From Nostoc sp. 'Peltigera membranacea cyanobiont' 210A (lineage in GTDB: Bacteria; Cyanobacteriota; Cyanobacteriia; Cyanobacteriales; Nostocaceae): a stretch of 52,647 bases of DNA. The stretch is taken from NCBI RefSeq assembly GCF_002246015.1, contig NZ_NOLJ01000003.1, forward strand, positions 200,899-253,545, given 5' to 3'. Shown here piece after piece: positions 35,363 through 44,240 of this stretch; the stretch's first letter is position 1; the number at the start of each line of letters is the position of its first letter. The notes under the pieces were generated by a model that was not told the origin of the DNA, ran no database searches, and saw only the letters and a list, made by a program, of their open reading frames with translations. The position numbers and the translations under genes are program-made.

Positions 35363-36421
35363 ATGCGAATCATACATATTTTGAACCACGTTCAAGAAAT
35401 AGGTAACGGTATTGTGAATGTGGCTGTGGATCTGGCTTGTCTACAGGCAAAATCTGGTTATGAGGTAGCGGTTGTTTCTGCTGGTGGAGAATACGAGGCT
35501 TTACTAGAGCTTTGTGGTGTCAAACATTACCACTTAGACCAAAGCAGGAAACCGCTAAATACGATTAAAGCAGCTAGACGTTACCGAGCGATCGCAGCTG
35601 AATTTCAGCCGGATATTGTTCATGCCCACATGATGACGGGGGTAATATTAGCACGTATTTTCAAAGGAAACAAATATGCTTTAGTTTCTACAGTCCACAA
35701 CGAATTTCAGCGTGCCAGCCTACTAATGGGTTTAGCTGACAGAGTAATTGCTGTCAGTAAAGCTGTATGTGATTCTATGATTAGGCGTGGTATTCCAGAA
35801 CACAAGTTGCGGATAGTATGTAATGGCACTTTAGGCAGTCCCCGCACCCGACAGATACAAGATTATCTACCTTTACCATTACAGCATCCAGCGATCGCCA
35901 CTGTAGCCGGGATGTATCAACGCAAGGGAATTGCTGAGTTAATTGCTGCCTTTGAACAAATTGCCTCAGATTTTCCCCAAGCCCATCTTTATTTGGTCGG
36001 AAATGGCCCTGATAAACAGCTATTTGAAGCGCAGGCACAAGCAACTGCTGTAAAAGAACGCATTCATTTTGAAGGCTTTCAACCGGAACCTCAACGCTAT
36101 CTGATATCTTGTGACATATTTGTGCTGGCTTCCCACCGTGACCCTTGCCCTTTGGTACTTTCGGAAGCTAGAGAAACTGGAACTGCGATCGTCGGCACTC
36201 AGGTAGACGGGATTCCTGAAGCTTTAGACAATGGGCGAGCAGGTCTTTTAGTGCCAGCAAAAGATAGTCATGCTTTAGCTGGGGTTTTAGTGCAATTACT
36301 GAGTAATGCCGAGATGCTGCAAGAGTGGAAACAGCGGGCAAAGAAAAACCTAGAAAGGCTGAGTGTTGCCCGCGTCCATCAGGAAACAATGACAGTGTAT
36401 CGTGAGTTAATTACAGAATGA
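35363..36421 (+). CDS. Glycosyltransferase family 4
   Basis: A 352-residue GT-B enzyme. MRIIHILNHVQEIGNGIVNVAVDLA opens the acceptor domain; ADRVIAVSKAVCDSM near residue 124 and LRIVCNGTLGSPR near 149 mark the inter-domain region; ATVAGMYQRKGIAELIAAF begins the donor domain; SHRDPCPLVLSEARETGTAIVGT near 258 carries the E-x7-E type donor site. It resembles lipopolysaccharide or exopolysaccharide transferases. It is a single gene with no sugar-synthesis partner nearby. The start ATG lacks a strong Shine-Dalgarno. Confidence 0.9.
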   Translation: MRIIHILNHVQEIGNGIVNVAVDLACLQAKSGYEVAVVSAGGEYEALLELCGVKHYHLDQSRKPLNTIKAARRYRAIAAEFQPDIVHAHMMTGVILARIFKGNKYALVSTVHNEFQRASLLMGLADRVIAVSKAVCDSMIRRGIPEHKLRIVCNGTLGSPRTRQIQDYLPLPLQHPAIATVAGMYQRKGIAELIAAFEQIASDFPQAHLYLVGNGPDKQLFEAQAQATAVKERIHFEGFQPEPQRYLISCDIFVLASHRDPCPLVLSEARETGTAIVGTQVDGIPEALDNGRAGLLVPAKDSHALAGVLVQLLSNAEMLQEWKQRAKKNLERLSVARVHQETMTVYRELITE

Positions 36422-36424
36422 GGG

Positions 36425-36524
36425 TATGGGCACAAGAGGCAGAGGAGCAGAGGGGAACTTATTGCAACTTCTCCCCTGCTCCCTGCTCCCTGCTCCCTGC
36501 TCCCTTGCTTTTTTCCCAGTCCCC
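36425..36524. repeat. CTCCCTG heptamer block
   Basis: GAGGCAGAGGAGCAGAGGGG is followed by tandem GCTCCCT/CTCCCTG units at 36470-36505. The two parts are roughly complementary and could pair. It separates two convergent genes and may end both transcripts. Confidence 0.75.
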
Positions 36525-37181
36525 TTAACAGAGCGATCGCTTTAATTTTAAAGCTATGCCTAAAGCGCCAAAAACCAGTACACCCAAAACGTTAGTTGAT
36601 TCAGGAACAGCCGTGTAATAAGAAGCGACTCTGATCGGCCCATCTTTATCTTCTTGGTCTGCTGGAATTGGTGGAATGATTCCAGCACCCGGCGCTAGAT
36701 TAGGCAGGCTAGCGAATGGATTGTAAAACAGGGTTCCGTTTGGGATGACGCCACCACTAAAAGTGATAGTACTACCAGCAATGGTAATGTTTGTAAAAAT
36801 ATCCTTTAGATCGGCGTTAGCAGAGTTACCAATCTTGCCATCTCCATTAACATCTCCCCACTGCACTGTTTCATTATCCAATGCTGGAGTAGAATTCGGA
36901 TTACTATAGGACAGGGTTTTTAAATCAAAGACCAAGCTATTTATATCGTATCCGGTAGCATTTACAAAGTTATTAGCTACATCTGGGACACCATATTCTA
37001 TTACTTCCCCTGGTAGAAACCCTGTAAGGATTCTTGGTTTTTTTGCCTCGAATACTGCTTGATTTTTAGTCGTTACAATGGGTTCTACAAAAATGACGGC
37101 TCTTGCTGGTGTCCAAGACAAAAAACTAATTCCTGCTGCTCCGAGAACAGACAAGGCTATTTTTGTGGCAATTCTAGTCAT
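36525..37181 (-). CDS. PEP-CTERM sorting-signal protein
   Basis: A 218-residue exported protein. A signal peptide (MTRIATKIALSVLGAAGIS, cut after ARA near residue 29) is followed by a beta-rich body and a C-terminal sorting tag: VPES, a hydrophobic helix NVLGVLVFGALGIAL and basic KLKRSLC. The Asp-rich VNGDGKIGNSANADLKD near 112 recalls a dockerin-like or calcium-binding turn. PEP-CTERM proteins are handled by exosortase and are often tied to exopolysaccharide; no exosortase gene is in the window. AAGGA precedes the ATG. The body has no recognised fold. Confidence 0.82.
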   Translation of the reverse strand: MTRIATKIALSVLGAAGISFLSWTPARAVIFVEPIVTTKNQAVFEAKKPRILTGFLPGEVIEYGVPDVANNFVNATGYDINSLVFDLKTLSYSNPNSTPALDNETVQWGDVNGDGKIGNSANADLKDIFTNITIAGSTITFSGGVIPNGTLFYNPFASLPNLAPGAGIIPPIPADQEDKDGPIRVASYYTAVPESTNVLGVLVFGALGIALKLKRSLC

Positions 37182-37528
37182 ATTTGTGTCCTTTGGATAT
37201 TGATTAACAGAGTGCTATACCGCATGGTTTAAATCAAACAGCAAAAACTCACTTTGAAACTGCTATCTACCAGCTAGATAAATAGTGGTTAATGTGTGCT
37301 TGCTCACTGAGTTGATATCTACTCATAGGTTGATTTATAAAGCAATTCTTGTAATGCTTTATCATGATAACTAGTAATTTCACGCAATCTTTATAAAAAA
37401 TCCAAATTATAACTTATCCATTGACAGATGAGACAATGTGTGATTCATAAGTAATTACCCTGACTGCTAATGAACTGTGGTTCATTCTGTCTTAACGGGA
37501 CGCTACAACATAGCAGGTTTTAGATGAA
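37182..37528. other. Gene-free spacer between divergent genes
   Basis: About 350 A/T-rich bases that must hold the promoters of the PEP-CTERM gene (minus) and the zinc-ribbon gene (plus). No repeat or clear promoter was recognised. Confidence 0.4.
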
Positions 37529-38038
37529 ATGGTTATAAGATTTAGAGACTATGGCAAACGACTTGCTGATTTTGAGCAAGAAATTTTAGTACGTTGTCCC
37601 CAATGCGATAGCATTGCCAAGATATTGACTGTAAAATCTGAGCAATCAAATCTCAGTTCCATCAAAAGAATTACCTGTCAGCACTGTAGCTATACAAAAC
37701 AAAAGTCAAAGGATGGCAATCGAAAAGCCGCATTGCTAGTGTGGCAGAACAATTACAGGGATAAAAGAAATTCCAGCGATGGAATATTAGACCATTTTTT
37801 TGGCTTACCCCTGTGGCTACAAATCTCTTGTTGCGGTCAATTGCTATGGGCATATAATGAAGCACATTTGAACTTCTTGGAAAGCTATGTTCAATCGAGG
37901 TTGCGAGAACGCTTGCCAGATGACTCATTAGGCTGGCACAATGGCAGTCTTGCCAGTCGCCTACCGCGATGGATCAAGCTGACGCAGCATCGGGAAAAAG
38001 TTTTACAGAAAATTCAACAGTTAAAGCACAAGTTGTAA
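37529..38038 (+). CDS. Zinc-ribbon protein of unknown function
   Basis: A 169-residue protein with a TFIIB-type zinc ribbon: CPQC near residue 23 and CQHC near 50, four cysteine/histidine-type ligands about 25 residues apart. After it come FFGLPLWLQISCCGQLLWAYNEAHLNFLESYVQ and LRER, a pattern seen in widely distributed small bacterial proteins of unknown role. The ATG at 37529 is not preceded by a strong Shine-Dalgarno. The stop is eight bases from that of the convergent ABC permease gene. Confidence 0.75.
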   Translation: MVIRFRDYGKRLADFEQEILVRCPQCDSIAKILTVKSEQSNLSSIKRITCQHCSYTKQKSKDGNRKAALLVWQNNYRDKRNSSDGILDHFFGLPLWLQISCCGQLLWAYNEAHLNFLESYVQSRLRERLPDDSLGWHNGSLASRLPRWIKLTQHREKVLQKIQQLKHKL

Positions 38039-38046
38039 TCAAGGCT

Positions 38047-38874
38047 TTAATCCTGTTGATGAGCAAACTTATAACCACCCCAGAGAGAAAGAGCGATCGC
38101 AACCACCAGCAAAATCGGTATACTGTACCAAGGAAACTGAGACAAGGGTAGATGTGCAACTGCACGCAATCCAATGCTGGTGTAGGTTAGTGGCAAAAGG
38201 TAAACTACAACTTTGAGAGCTGCTGGTAATGTCGCAGGGTCAAAGAAAGTCGCTCCTAAGAAGGACATGGGGATAATGATAAAATTATTGTAGAGTCCAA
38301 CTGATTCGAGCGATCGCACACTCAACCCTATAATCACCCCTAATCCAGCAAATACCGAACAATTCAGCGCCACCAAAAGTAAAAATAGTGGATTGAGAAA
38401 ATTCCAGTTTCCAGTCAACAGCAGCGCTACCAAAATCACGGAACCGGAAGTCATCAAACCCCGCACGACTCCCGCCAGCATTTTACCCATGTACAAAGCT
38501 AAGGGGTTTATGGGAGTTAACAACAATTCCTCAAAGGTTTTGGTAAATAGTCTATCTCCACAAATTGAAAATGTCGTTCCAGCAAAGCTAACCGTCATCG
38601 ACGACAGCGCCACCATTCCCGGTAATATAAATTCCAAATAGTTGTCATAGTTGCCACTAATTCCTGAACCGGGTTTGATGGAACTACCCAAACCCAAGCC
38701 AAAAGCTAAAATATATATCAGTGGCGATATTAAGCCTGATGCCGCAACAGGTAAAATTCTCGCGCGTAAATCTAACCAATCTCCCCAAAAAATAGTCAGA
38801 CTATCAGCCAGAAAGATTTGAAGTTGCGAAGTTTTGAACCTCTTGCCCGAAGATAGCGCTCTTGGAAATGTCAC
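38047..38874 (-). CDS. ABC-2 type transporter permease
   Basis: A 275-residue integral membrane protein of the ABC-2 family that exports drugs, polysaccharides or lipids. Six hydrophobic segments are visible, with LISPLIYILAFGLGLGS near 48, FILPGMVALSSMTVSF near 83, and FEELLLTPINPLALYMGKM near 116, the cytoplasmic coupling region that contacts the ATPase. FLGATFFDPATLP near 208 and the final helix IPILLVVAIALSLW are typical. The start is GTG at 38874. No ATPase gene is adjacent in the window, so the partner must be encoded elsewhere. Confidence 0.9.
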   Translation of the reverse strand: MTFPRALSSGKRFKTSQLQIFLADSLTIFWGDWLDLRARILPVAASGLISPLIYILAFGLGLGSSIKPGSGISGNYDNYLEFILPGMVALSSMTVSFAGTTFSICGDRLFTKTFEELLLTPINPLALYMGKMLAGVVRGLMTSGSVILVALLLTGNWNFLNPLFLLLVALNCSVFAGLGVIIGLSVRSLESVGLYNNFIIIPMSFLGATFFDPATLPAALKVVVYLLPLTYTSIGLRAVAHLPLSQFPWYSIPILLVVAIALSLWGGYKFAHQQD

Positions 38875-39355
38875 GTGCTTTTAATTACTTGTTTAAATTT
38901 CATTAAATGTTAATTTACATTGTTTTACACACTCAACTGAGAACCGCTATATGGTATAATTAACAAAATAAATTCATACAGTTATTAATCAAGTCAAGTA
39001 GTGCAAAGCTTATAACTAATAACAATTAGTTAATGAGCAAATAAAGGAAAAGACTCACTAATTGTTCCAGATGGAAACAATCAGCGGCTAGTACGGCTTT
39101 GCATAAATTCAGCTATCATTTCAATTAGCCAAACAAGTTGCTTGACTAACTTGTATAAGGTAGGCAAACTTTCGCCACAGTGTACGATATTGAAATTCTG
39201 CCCAAAAATCTAGATAAACTCGTATTTTTGTCATTTAACAAGAAGATCGCAGAGAAAGTCACAGGCAATTATAGTCAAGAATAGGCATACTGAAAGAGGG
39301 AGAAAAAACTTTAGACCACTCCCTCCCAAATCGGCGTGAAGGTGATTAAGCAACA
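38875..39355. other. Gene-free spacer
   Basis: About 480 A/T-rich bases upstream of both the ABC permease (minus) and the DUF3172 gene (plus). A TATAAT at 38955-38960 is a possible -10 box without a matching -35. AAGGTGAT precedes the DUF3172 ATG. No RNA gene or repeat was recognised. Confidence 0.4.
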
Positions 39356-39895
39356 ATGAAACGTAAATCTACTGGTAGACCGGCTACTACTTCTAAACCC
39401 TCTATTTTCCAATCCCCTCTATTTAACTTCACCACCATCGCAATTATGGGAGGGGTGTTGATTTTGGGAATTGGGATTGGCATTGCTTTTAGTTCTACAA
39501 CCACATTGGCTCCATCAAATGTAGCTTCCCGTGAATTCATTGACACCAAAGCACCAAACCCGGAAATTTGTGTGCAATACGGAGCCAGCGCGATGGTGAT
39601 GGACGCTAGACTGTTCGTCACTCTTAACCCCTTCAATGTCTATGTTGCCCAGCCGAGTATGCGTCCTGGATGCGTGATCCGACAAAATAACTGGGCGCTT
39701 TTAGAGCAACGTAAGCTGGTGACATCTGATCAGGTAAATGAGTGCAAAAATCGCCTGAACACCTTTGGCTTTACAGGTAATTTGGACAGTGACAAACCTG
39801 ATATTAGGTGTATATATCAGAATGAAGCTGCTCAAAACTTCTTTACGGCTCAACCAGGAGCAGTTGGAACTCCTCAAGAAACGGACAGATTTTAG
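39356..39895 (+). CDS. DUF3172 membrane-anchored protein
   Basis: A 179-residue protein of the cyanobacterial DUF3172 family. A basic, Thr/Ser-rich start is followed by one membrane helix (TIAIMGGVLILGIGIGIAF, about residues 27-45) and a conserved soluble domain with APNPEICVQYGASAMVMDAR near 66, NPFNVYVAQPSMRPGCVIR near 91 and VNECKNRLNTFGFTGNL near 127. Three or four cysteines could form disulfides if the domain faces the lumen or periplasm. No function is known. It stands alone; a repeat-rich spacer and the convergent DeoR gene follow. Confidence 0.88.
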   Translation: MKRKSTGRPATTSKPSIFQSPLFNFTTIAIMGGVLILGIGIGIAFSSTTTLAPSNVASREFIDTKAPNPEICVQYGASAMVMDARLFVTLNPFNVYVAQPSMRPGCVIRQNNWALLEQRKLVTSDQVNECKNRLNTFGFTGNLDSDKPDIRCIYQNEAAQNFFTAQPGAVGTPQETDRF

Positions 39896-39899
39896 ATTT

Positions 39900-40035
39900 G
39901 GGCATTGGGTATAAGAGGCAGCACTTCGGCTACGCTCAGTGACCGAGGGGCGGGGTGCGGGGGGCAGAGGGGAAAATTCTCCCTTGCTCCCTGCTTCTTC
40001 TCTAGTCCTCAGCGATCGCATCTGCCTTCATCAGA
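39900..40035. repeat. Purine-rich and CTCCCTG-type repeat spacer
   Basis: GGGGCGGGGTGCGGGGGGC and GCTCCCTGCTTC stretches related to 36425-36524 fill the spacer between two convergent genes. No gene is seen. Confidence 0.6.
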
Positions 40036-40800
40036 TCATTCGTATTCTTCACGTATAATGGTCAAACCTAAAGCTTTGTAGGCACTCAGCATATTATTAG
40101 ATACTGTTGGTGCAGTTACTAGGTAAGTCAGGGCATGAATAGACTCCACTAGATAAGGAGCAGCCGTGTCTAATTTTTCTGCTGTCACTAATCCCACTAC
40201 CTCAGCCGATCCAGCAATCATCGCTCGTTTTACGTGGGCTTCGTCTAGGTTCGGTACACTAATCCCAACTTCTGGATGCAAACTGCAAACTCCCAACATA
40301 CACAAATCTGCACGAATCATCCGTAATGTCTCAATTGTGACAGTACCCACGTTCACCAAAGCTTTTTTGTAGAGTTGTCCACCTAACATCACAACCTCTA
40401 TATGCGGATGTTCTGCTAAAGCAACTGCTATTGGCGGACTATTTGTGATCACTGTTGCGTGCAAATCTAGGGGCAAATGACGGGTTACTTGGAGAGTTGT
40501 TGTACCTCCATCTAAAATCACTACTTGTCCTGTACAAACTAATTTTGCTGCTGTCCGAGCGATCGCTTCCTTTTCTTTTGGCGCTTGCTTTTGGCGATCG
40601 GCATAACTAGCGGTGGCTGGAGATTTGAGGAGCGCTCCCCCATGAACGCGTTGCAATAGTCCAGTTTCTGCCAGTTCTCGCAAATCCCGGCGAATCGTAT
40701 CCTCTGAAACTTTGAGAACAGCACTAAGTTCTGTCGAAAGTACCTTTTTATCACGACGCAGAATTTCTAAGATGAATTGTCGTCGTTCAGCAGTTAGCAT
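40036..40800 (-). CDS. DeoR-family transcriptional regulator
   Basis: A 254-residue repressor-type protein. The N-terminal helix-turn-helix carries the DeoR signature RRQFILEILRRDKKVLSTEL followed by VSEDTIRRDLRELAETGLLQRVHGGAL (residues about 4-58). The C-terminal sensor domain has VILDGGTTTLQVTRHLP near 95, VITNSPPIAVALAEHP near 117 and VVMLGGQLYKKALVNVGT near 136, which bind phosphorylated sugars in this family. The ATG at 40800 has AGGA upstream and fits the family start; a longer frame to 40911 does not. It is divergent from the transketolase-like gene, a likely target. Tandem 20-bp repeats lie just upstream of the start. Confidence 0.92.
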   Translation of the reverse strand: MLTAERRQFILEILRRDKKVLSTELSAVLKVSEDTIRRDLRELAETGLLQRVHGGALLKSPATASYADRQKQAPKEKEAIARTAAKLVCTGQVVILDGGTTTLQVTRHLPLDLHATVITNSPPIAVALAEHPHIEVVMLGGQLYKKALVNVGTVTIETLRMIRADLCMLGVCSLHPEVGISVPNLDEAHVKRAMIAGSAEVVGLVTAEKLDTAAPYLVESIHALTYLVTAPTVSNNMLSAYKALGLTIIREEYE

Positions 40801-40810
40801 AATTAATTTT

Positions 40811-40850
40811 CCTGAAATTGCGTTTTTGGACTTGAAATTGCGTGTTTGTG
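40811..40850. promoter_or_regulatory. Tandem 20-bp repeat, candidate DeoR operator
   Basis: Two adjacent 20-base units (40811-40830 and 40831-40850) share TGAAATTGCGT and most of the rest. Directly repeated sites one or two helical turns apart are typical for DeoR-family regulators. They lie 11-50 bases before the deoR-like start, in the region shared with the divergent transketolase gene. Confidence 0.5.
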
Positions 40851-41096
40851 AGTTTATACTTATTGATATGCAAGTTTTTGTACGGTAATCCGTAACTTCA
40901 ATTGAATTCAAGCATATTCATGCACAAGTGAATTTATTGATTTTGGCATTTGATGAAATCACATGGTTCCACAACGGTTCCGAGTGGTTAACTTGAGCTT
41001 GGATAATTGTTGCCCAATCTGGGTTTTAACAATTTTTTTTGTAGTGCGATCGCGCTTCCCATCTGTTCAAATTGTTTTTTATTCAATCAATAAACC

Positions 41097-43016
41097 ATGA
41101 CTACTATTAATACCCAATTTCCGATCGATCTCGGTGCTTACAAACCTTTAGCGCTCAATCCCGCAAATTCCAGCCTCACCGCCCAACAGCGAGAGACTCT
41201 CAAAGCGAATATTCAACTTTGCCGGGATGCGATCGTCTTTTTTACCGCGACTGGCGCTGCTAGCGGAGTCGGGGGTCATACTGGGGGGCCTTATGATACA
41301 GTGCCAGAGGTAATGATTCTCGATGCCTTTTTCCGGGGAGCATCGGAGCAATTTGTACCGATTTTCTTTGATGAAGCAGGACATCGAGTTGCCACTCAAT
41401 ATCTGATGGCAACATTGCATGGTGATTTACCTGCCGAGCAACTTTTACGTTATCGACAAGCACATTCCAATTTACCGGGACACCCAGAACTAAAACTAAC
41501 TCCTGGTGTGAAATTTAGTTCTGGCCGCCTGGGTCATATTTGGCCTTACATCAATGGTGTGGCAATGGCGAATCCAGGCAAGGCTGTTTTCTGTCTCGGT
41601 TCTGATGGTTCGCAGCAAGAAGGTAACGATGCTGAAGCTGCTCGCTTGGCTGTTGCTCAACATCTCAACGTCAAGCTGCTCATTGATGATAATGATGTAA
41701 CGATCGCCGGACATCCTTCTAAATATTTACCTGGTTTTAGTGTCGCCAAAACCTTAGAAGGGCACGGGTTGAAAGTACTTCAGGGAGACGGCGAAGACTT
41801 AGACGATTTATACCATCGTATTTGCGAAGCTGTAAATACTCCCGGAGCGATCGCTCTGATTAATAAACGCCCGATGTGTCCTGGTATTGAAGGCTTAGAA
41901 GGTTCCATTCATGGCCATGATGTAATTTCTGTAGATTTAGCAGTTAAGTATCTAGAATCTCGCGGACAAACTGCGGCTGTCGAATACCTTAAAAGTATTG
42001 AGAAACCGAAACAAACATATACATTTCTGGGTTCCAGTGACAAATGGGGCGCTAACCGCAGTGTGTTTGGTGAAGCCGTGGTGGGTGTCCTCAGTCGCAT
42101 GAGTGAGGCGGAGCGTAAAGAAAAAGTCAAGGTCATTGATAGCGATCTAGAAGGCTCCTGCGGTTTGAAGAAAATTCATGAAACATACCCAGAAATATTT
42201 ATTTCCTCCGGCATCATGGAACGGAGCAACTTCTCTGCTGCGGCTGGATTCGGGATGGACGAGGGCAAGCAAGGTATTTTTGCCACCTTCAGCGCCTTCT
42301 TAGAAATGTGTATCTCAGAAATCACGATGGCACGGCTGAACTATTCCAATGTTCTATGTCATTTTTCCCATGCGGGTATAGATGACATGGCAGATAACAG
42401 CTGCCACTTTGGTATAAATAATATGTTTGCCGACAATGGCTTGGATGATGGCTACCCAACACAGTTGTACTTCCCGGCAGATAATAATCAAATGACAGCT
42501 TGTGTAGAAGCTGTGTTTTTTGACCCTGGACTGCGGTTTATTTTCTCCACCCGTTCCAAAGTGCCCAATATTCAGGACAGCAACGGCAATGACTTCTTTG
42601 GAAGTGGCTACAAATTTGTTCCTGGTAAAGATGAGGTTATACGAGAAGGGACGCAAGGCTACATTATCAGTTTTGGCGATGCTCTCTACCGTGCCGTTGA
42701 TGCTGTAGAGCGTCTGAAACAAGAAGGACTGGACGTTGGTTTGATTAACAAAACAACTTTAAACACCATTGATGAAGAAATGATTACCAAAGTTGGTAAT
42801 GCTCCTTTTGTGCTTGTAGTAGAACCCTTCAACCGTCGCACTGGCTTAGGTAGTCGTTTCGGCTCTTGGCTACTAGAGCGGGGGTTGACTCCCAAATATG
42901 CCCATCTTGGAACTTATAAAGAAGGTTGCGGCGGTTTGTGGGAACAGTACCCATATCAAGGTATCGATCCAGTCGGCATCATCAACAAGGTAAAGGAGTT
43001 AATTGGAGGAAAGTAA
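41097..43016 (+). CDS. Transketolase-like thiamine-diphosphate enzyme
   Basis: A 639-residue protein with the three transketolase domains. The TPP-binding region is GSDGSQQEGND (residues about 168-178) leading to DDND near 200; classical enzymes have GDG and DDNN here, so two usual positions differ. The pyrimidine-domain Glu is in DSDLEGSCGLKKI-like context near 350, and FATFSAFLEMCISEI near 400 is the dimer core. The C-terminal domain has VGLINKTTLNTIDEEM near 550. It may be a paralogue of the Calvin-cycle transketolase with another substrate. A DeoR-type gene lies divergently upstream, suggesting sugar-phosphate-responsive control. A MITE follows the stop by 46 bp. Confidence 0.85.
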   Translation: MTTINTQFPIDLGAYKPLALNPANSSLTAQQRETLKANIQLCRDAIVFFTATGAASGVGGHTGGPYDTVPEVMILDAFFRGASEQFVPIFFDEAGHRVATQYLMATLHGDLPAEQLLRYRQAHSNLPGHPELKLTPGVKFSSGRLGHIWPYINGVAMANPGKAVFCLGSDGSQQEGNDAEAARLAVAQHLNVKLLIDDNDVTIAGHPSKYLPGFSVAKTLEGHGLKVLQGDGEDLDDLYHRICEAVNTPGAIALINKRPMCPGIEGLEGSIHGHDVISVDLAVKYLESRGQTAAVEYLKSIEKPKQTYTFLGSSDKWGANRSVFGEAVVGVLSRMSEAERKEKVKVIDSDLEGSCGLKKIHETYPEIFISSGIMERSNFSAAAGFGMDEGKQGIFATFSAFLEMCISEITMARLNYSNVLCHFSHAGIDDMADNSCHFGINNMFADNGLDDGYPTQLYFPADNNQMTACVEAVFFDPGLRFIFSTRSKVPNIQDSNGNDFFGSGYKFVPGKDEVIREGTQGYIISFGDALYRAVDAVERLKQEGLDVGLINKTTLNTIDEEMITKVGNAPFVLVVEPFNRRTGLGSRFGSWLLERGLTPKYAHLGTYKEGCGGLWEQYPYQGIDPVGIINKVKELIGGK

Positions 43017-43062
43017 TTCATTTATTAGGGCATGGTGTATTGGTTCGATTTTCCATGCCTCA

Positions 43063-43249
43063 TTGGTGTAAACTTAAGCCGAAAACTATATCGGACAGGC
43101 GTTTTGCAAATCCCTCACGCCCTCATCCCCTAACCCCTTCTCCCAAGGGAGAAGGGGAATTGAATGTCTAGCTCCCCTCTCTCTTGGGAGAGGGGCTGGG
43201 GGTGAGGGCAAAACGTTGTCACCAAGCGGGTTTAGCGTTAAGTTGACAC
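43063..43249. mobile_element. MITE-like element, copy B (inverted)
   Basis: Inverted relative to copies A and C. The left end is TTGGTGTAAACTTAA; the right end TTAAGTTGACAC lacks the last few bases of the terminal repeat. Both internal hairpins are intact. It sits between the convergent transketolase-like and AMIN genes and its stems could act as a bidirectional terminator. Frames open across it are repeat translations. Confidence 0.8.
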
Positions 43250-43278
43250 GTATGCCCATGCCCAATTCCCAATTTTTT

Positions 43279-44151
43279 TTATTTAGTTTTGGGTAAAGGT
43301 TGACCAAACTCGATTACCTGGGGTTCGGGATCGTTGGGGATTGTTGGAACTGGAAATTCCGACATCCCGAATGGAGGAATGTTATTTAAATTGCCGGGTT
43401 GATTTGGGAAAGAAGGAGGGGGAAGACTCAAAGCAGGTTGTTGAGAGGATGTATTTGGATTTAAAGGGGGTACGGTGACAAAAGGTTGCCCTGAGTTAGT
43501 AGTAATTGTTGAGGGCAGTTCATTGGATGGAGGCGGAGCTGTGAGTGAGGGGGATTGTGGGTTAGTAATTACGGGTAAGTTACTAGGCGGCTTTTGAAGT
43601 GTTTGAGGTTGTTTCTTGGCTGAAGGAGGGGAACTTCCTGATTTTACGGCAGTAGTTTTAGCAGAAATAACCGGACGTAATACCCAGCGAGTAGAGTTTT
43701 TTCGAGAAACGGGTTGCAGTTGTACCTTTTTGGGATTAAAAACAGTCCCTGCTGCTAAATCTAGGACAATACGTGTATCGTTTGCGTTTAGTTGAGAAAT
43801 GCGAATGCTTTTGATTGCTCCAGAATAATTTTGTTGCGTGCTAACTTTGCCCAACTTAGTATTCGGTAAATCTACAACCAAACGAGAGGGTTGGGCCAAG
43901 TAGAAATAACGAGGGGTTGTGGCTGCTGAGAGAGTGATTTCGAGTTGCTGTGTCTTGGGAGAAAAACGCCAATTATTTAGCTTTGCCCCTGGTGTAGCAG
44001 CAGTAGTGAAAGTTTCGAGAGCGATCGCTGCATAAAAACTTAATATACTGATGCTAAATAACTGCTTGCCCCATTGGTAATATTGCTTAGTTTTTAGTAC
44101 CTGATCCATTCTGTTTATTTGCTCCATAAAACCCATACAATGCGCTGACAT
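43279..44151 (-). CDS. AMIN-domain periplasmic protein
   Basis: A 290-residue protein with an N-terminal membrane anchor or signal (FSISILSFYAAIALETF, about residues 31-48), an AMIN domain (residues about 55-165: LNNWRFSPKTQQLEITLS, PSRLVVDLPNTKLG, IKSIRISQLNANDTRIVLDL) and a Pro/Ser/Thr/Asn-rich tail of about 120 residues that is probably disordered. AMIN domains bind peptidoglycan or target secretion and cell-division proteins to the wall. Several ATGs (44151, 44136, 44127, 44109) could start it. No amidase domain follows, so it may be a binding protein only. Confidence 0.85.
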   Translation of the reverse strand: MSAHCMGFMEQINRMDQVLKTKQYYQWGKQLFSISILSFYAAIALETFTTAATPGAKLNNWRFSPKTQQLEITLSAATTPRYFYLAQPSRLVVDLPNTKLGKVSTQQNYSGAIKSIRISQLNANDTRIVLDLAAGTVFNPKKVQLQPVSRKNSTRWVLRPVISAKTTAVKSGSSPPSAKKQPQTLQKPPSNLPVITNPQSPSLTAPPPSNELPSTITTNSGQPFVTVPPLNPNTSSQQPALSLPPPSFPNQPGNLNNIPPFGMSEFPVPTIPNDPEPQVIEFGQPLPKTK

Positions 44152-44178
44152 TGCTGTTTACTTCGCGCTTTTAATCCT

Positions 44179-44212
44179 GTAGACGCGATGAATCGCGTCT
44201 CTACAAACGTGA
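44179..44212. repeat. AGACGCGAT palindrome
   Basis: GTAGACGCGATGAATCGCGT forms a near-perfect palindrome (AGACGCGAT/AATCGCGTCT) related to 20901-20920. It lies in the spacer between the AMIN gene and the small exported protein gene. Confidence 0.7.
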
Positions 44213-44240
44213 TAAATCGCGTTTTTACCCACTCTCCAAT

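Noticed and set aside
42926..43307. Small genes after the transketolase-like gene
   Set aside because: They are translations of its 3' end and of MITE copy B.
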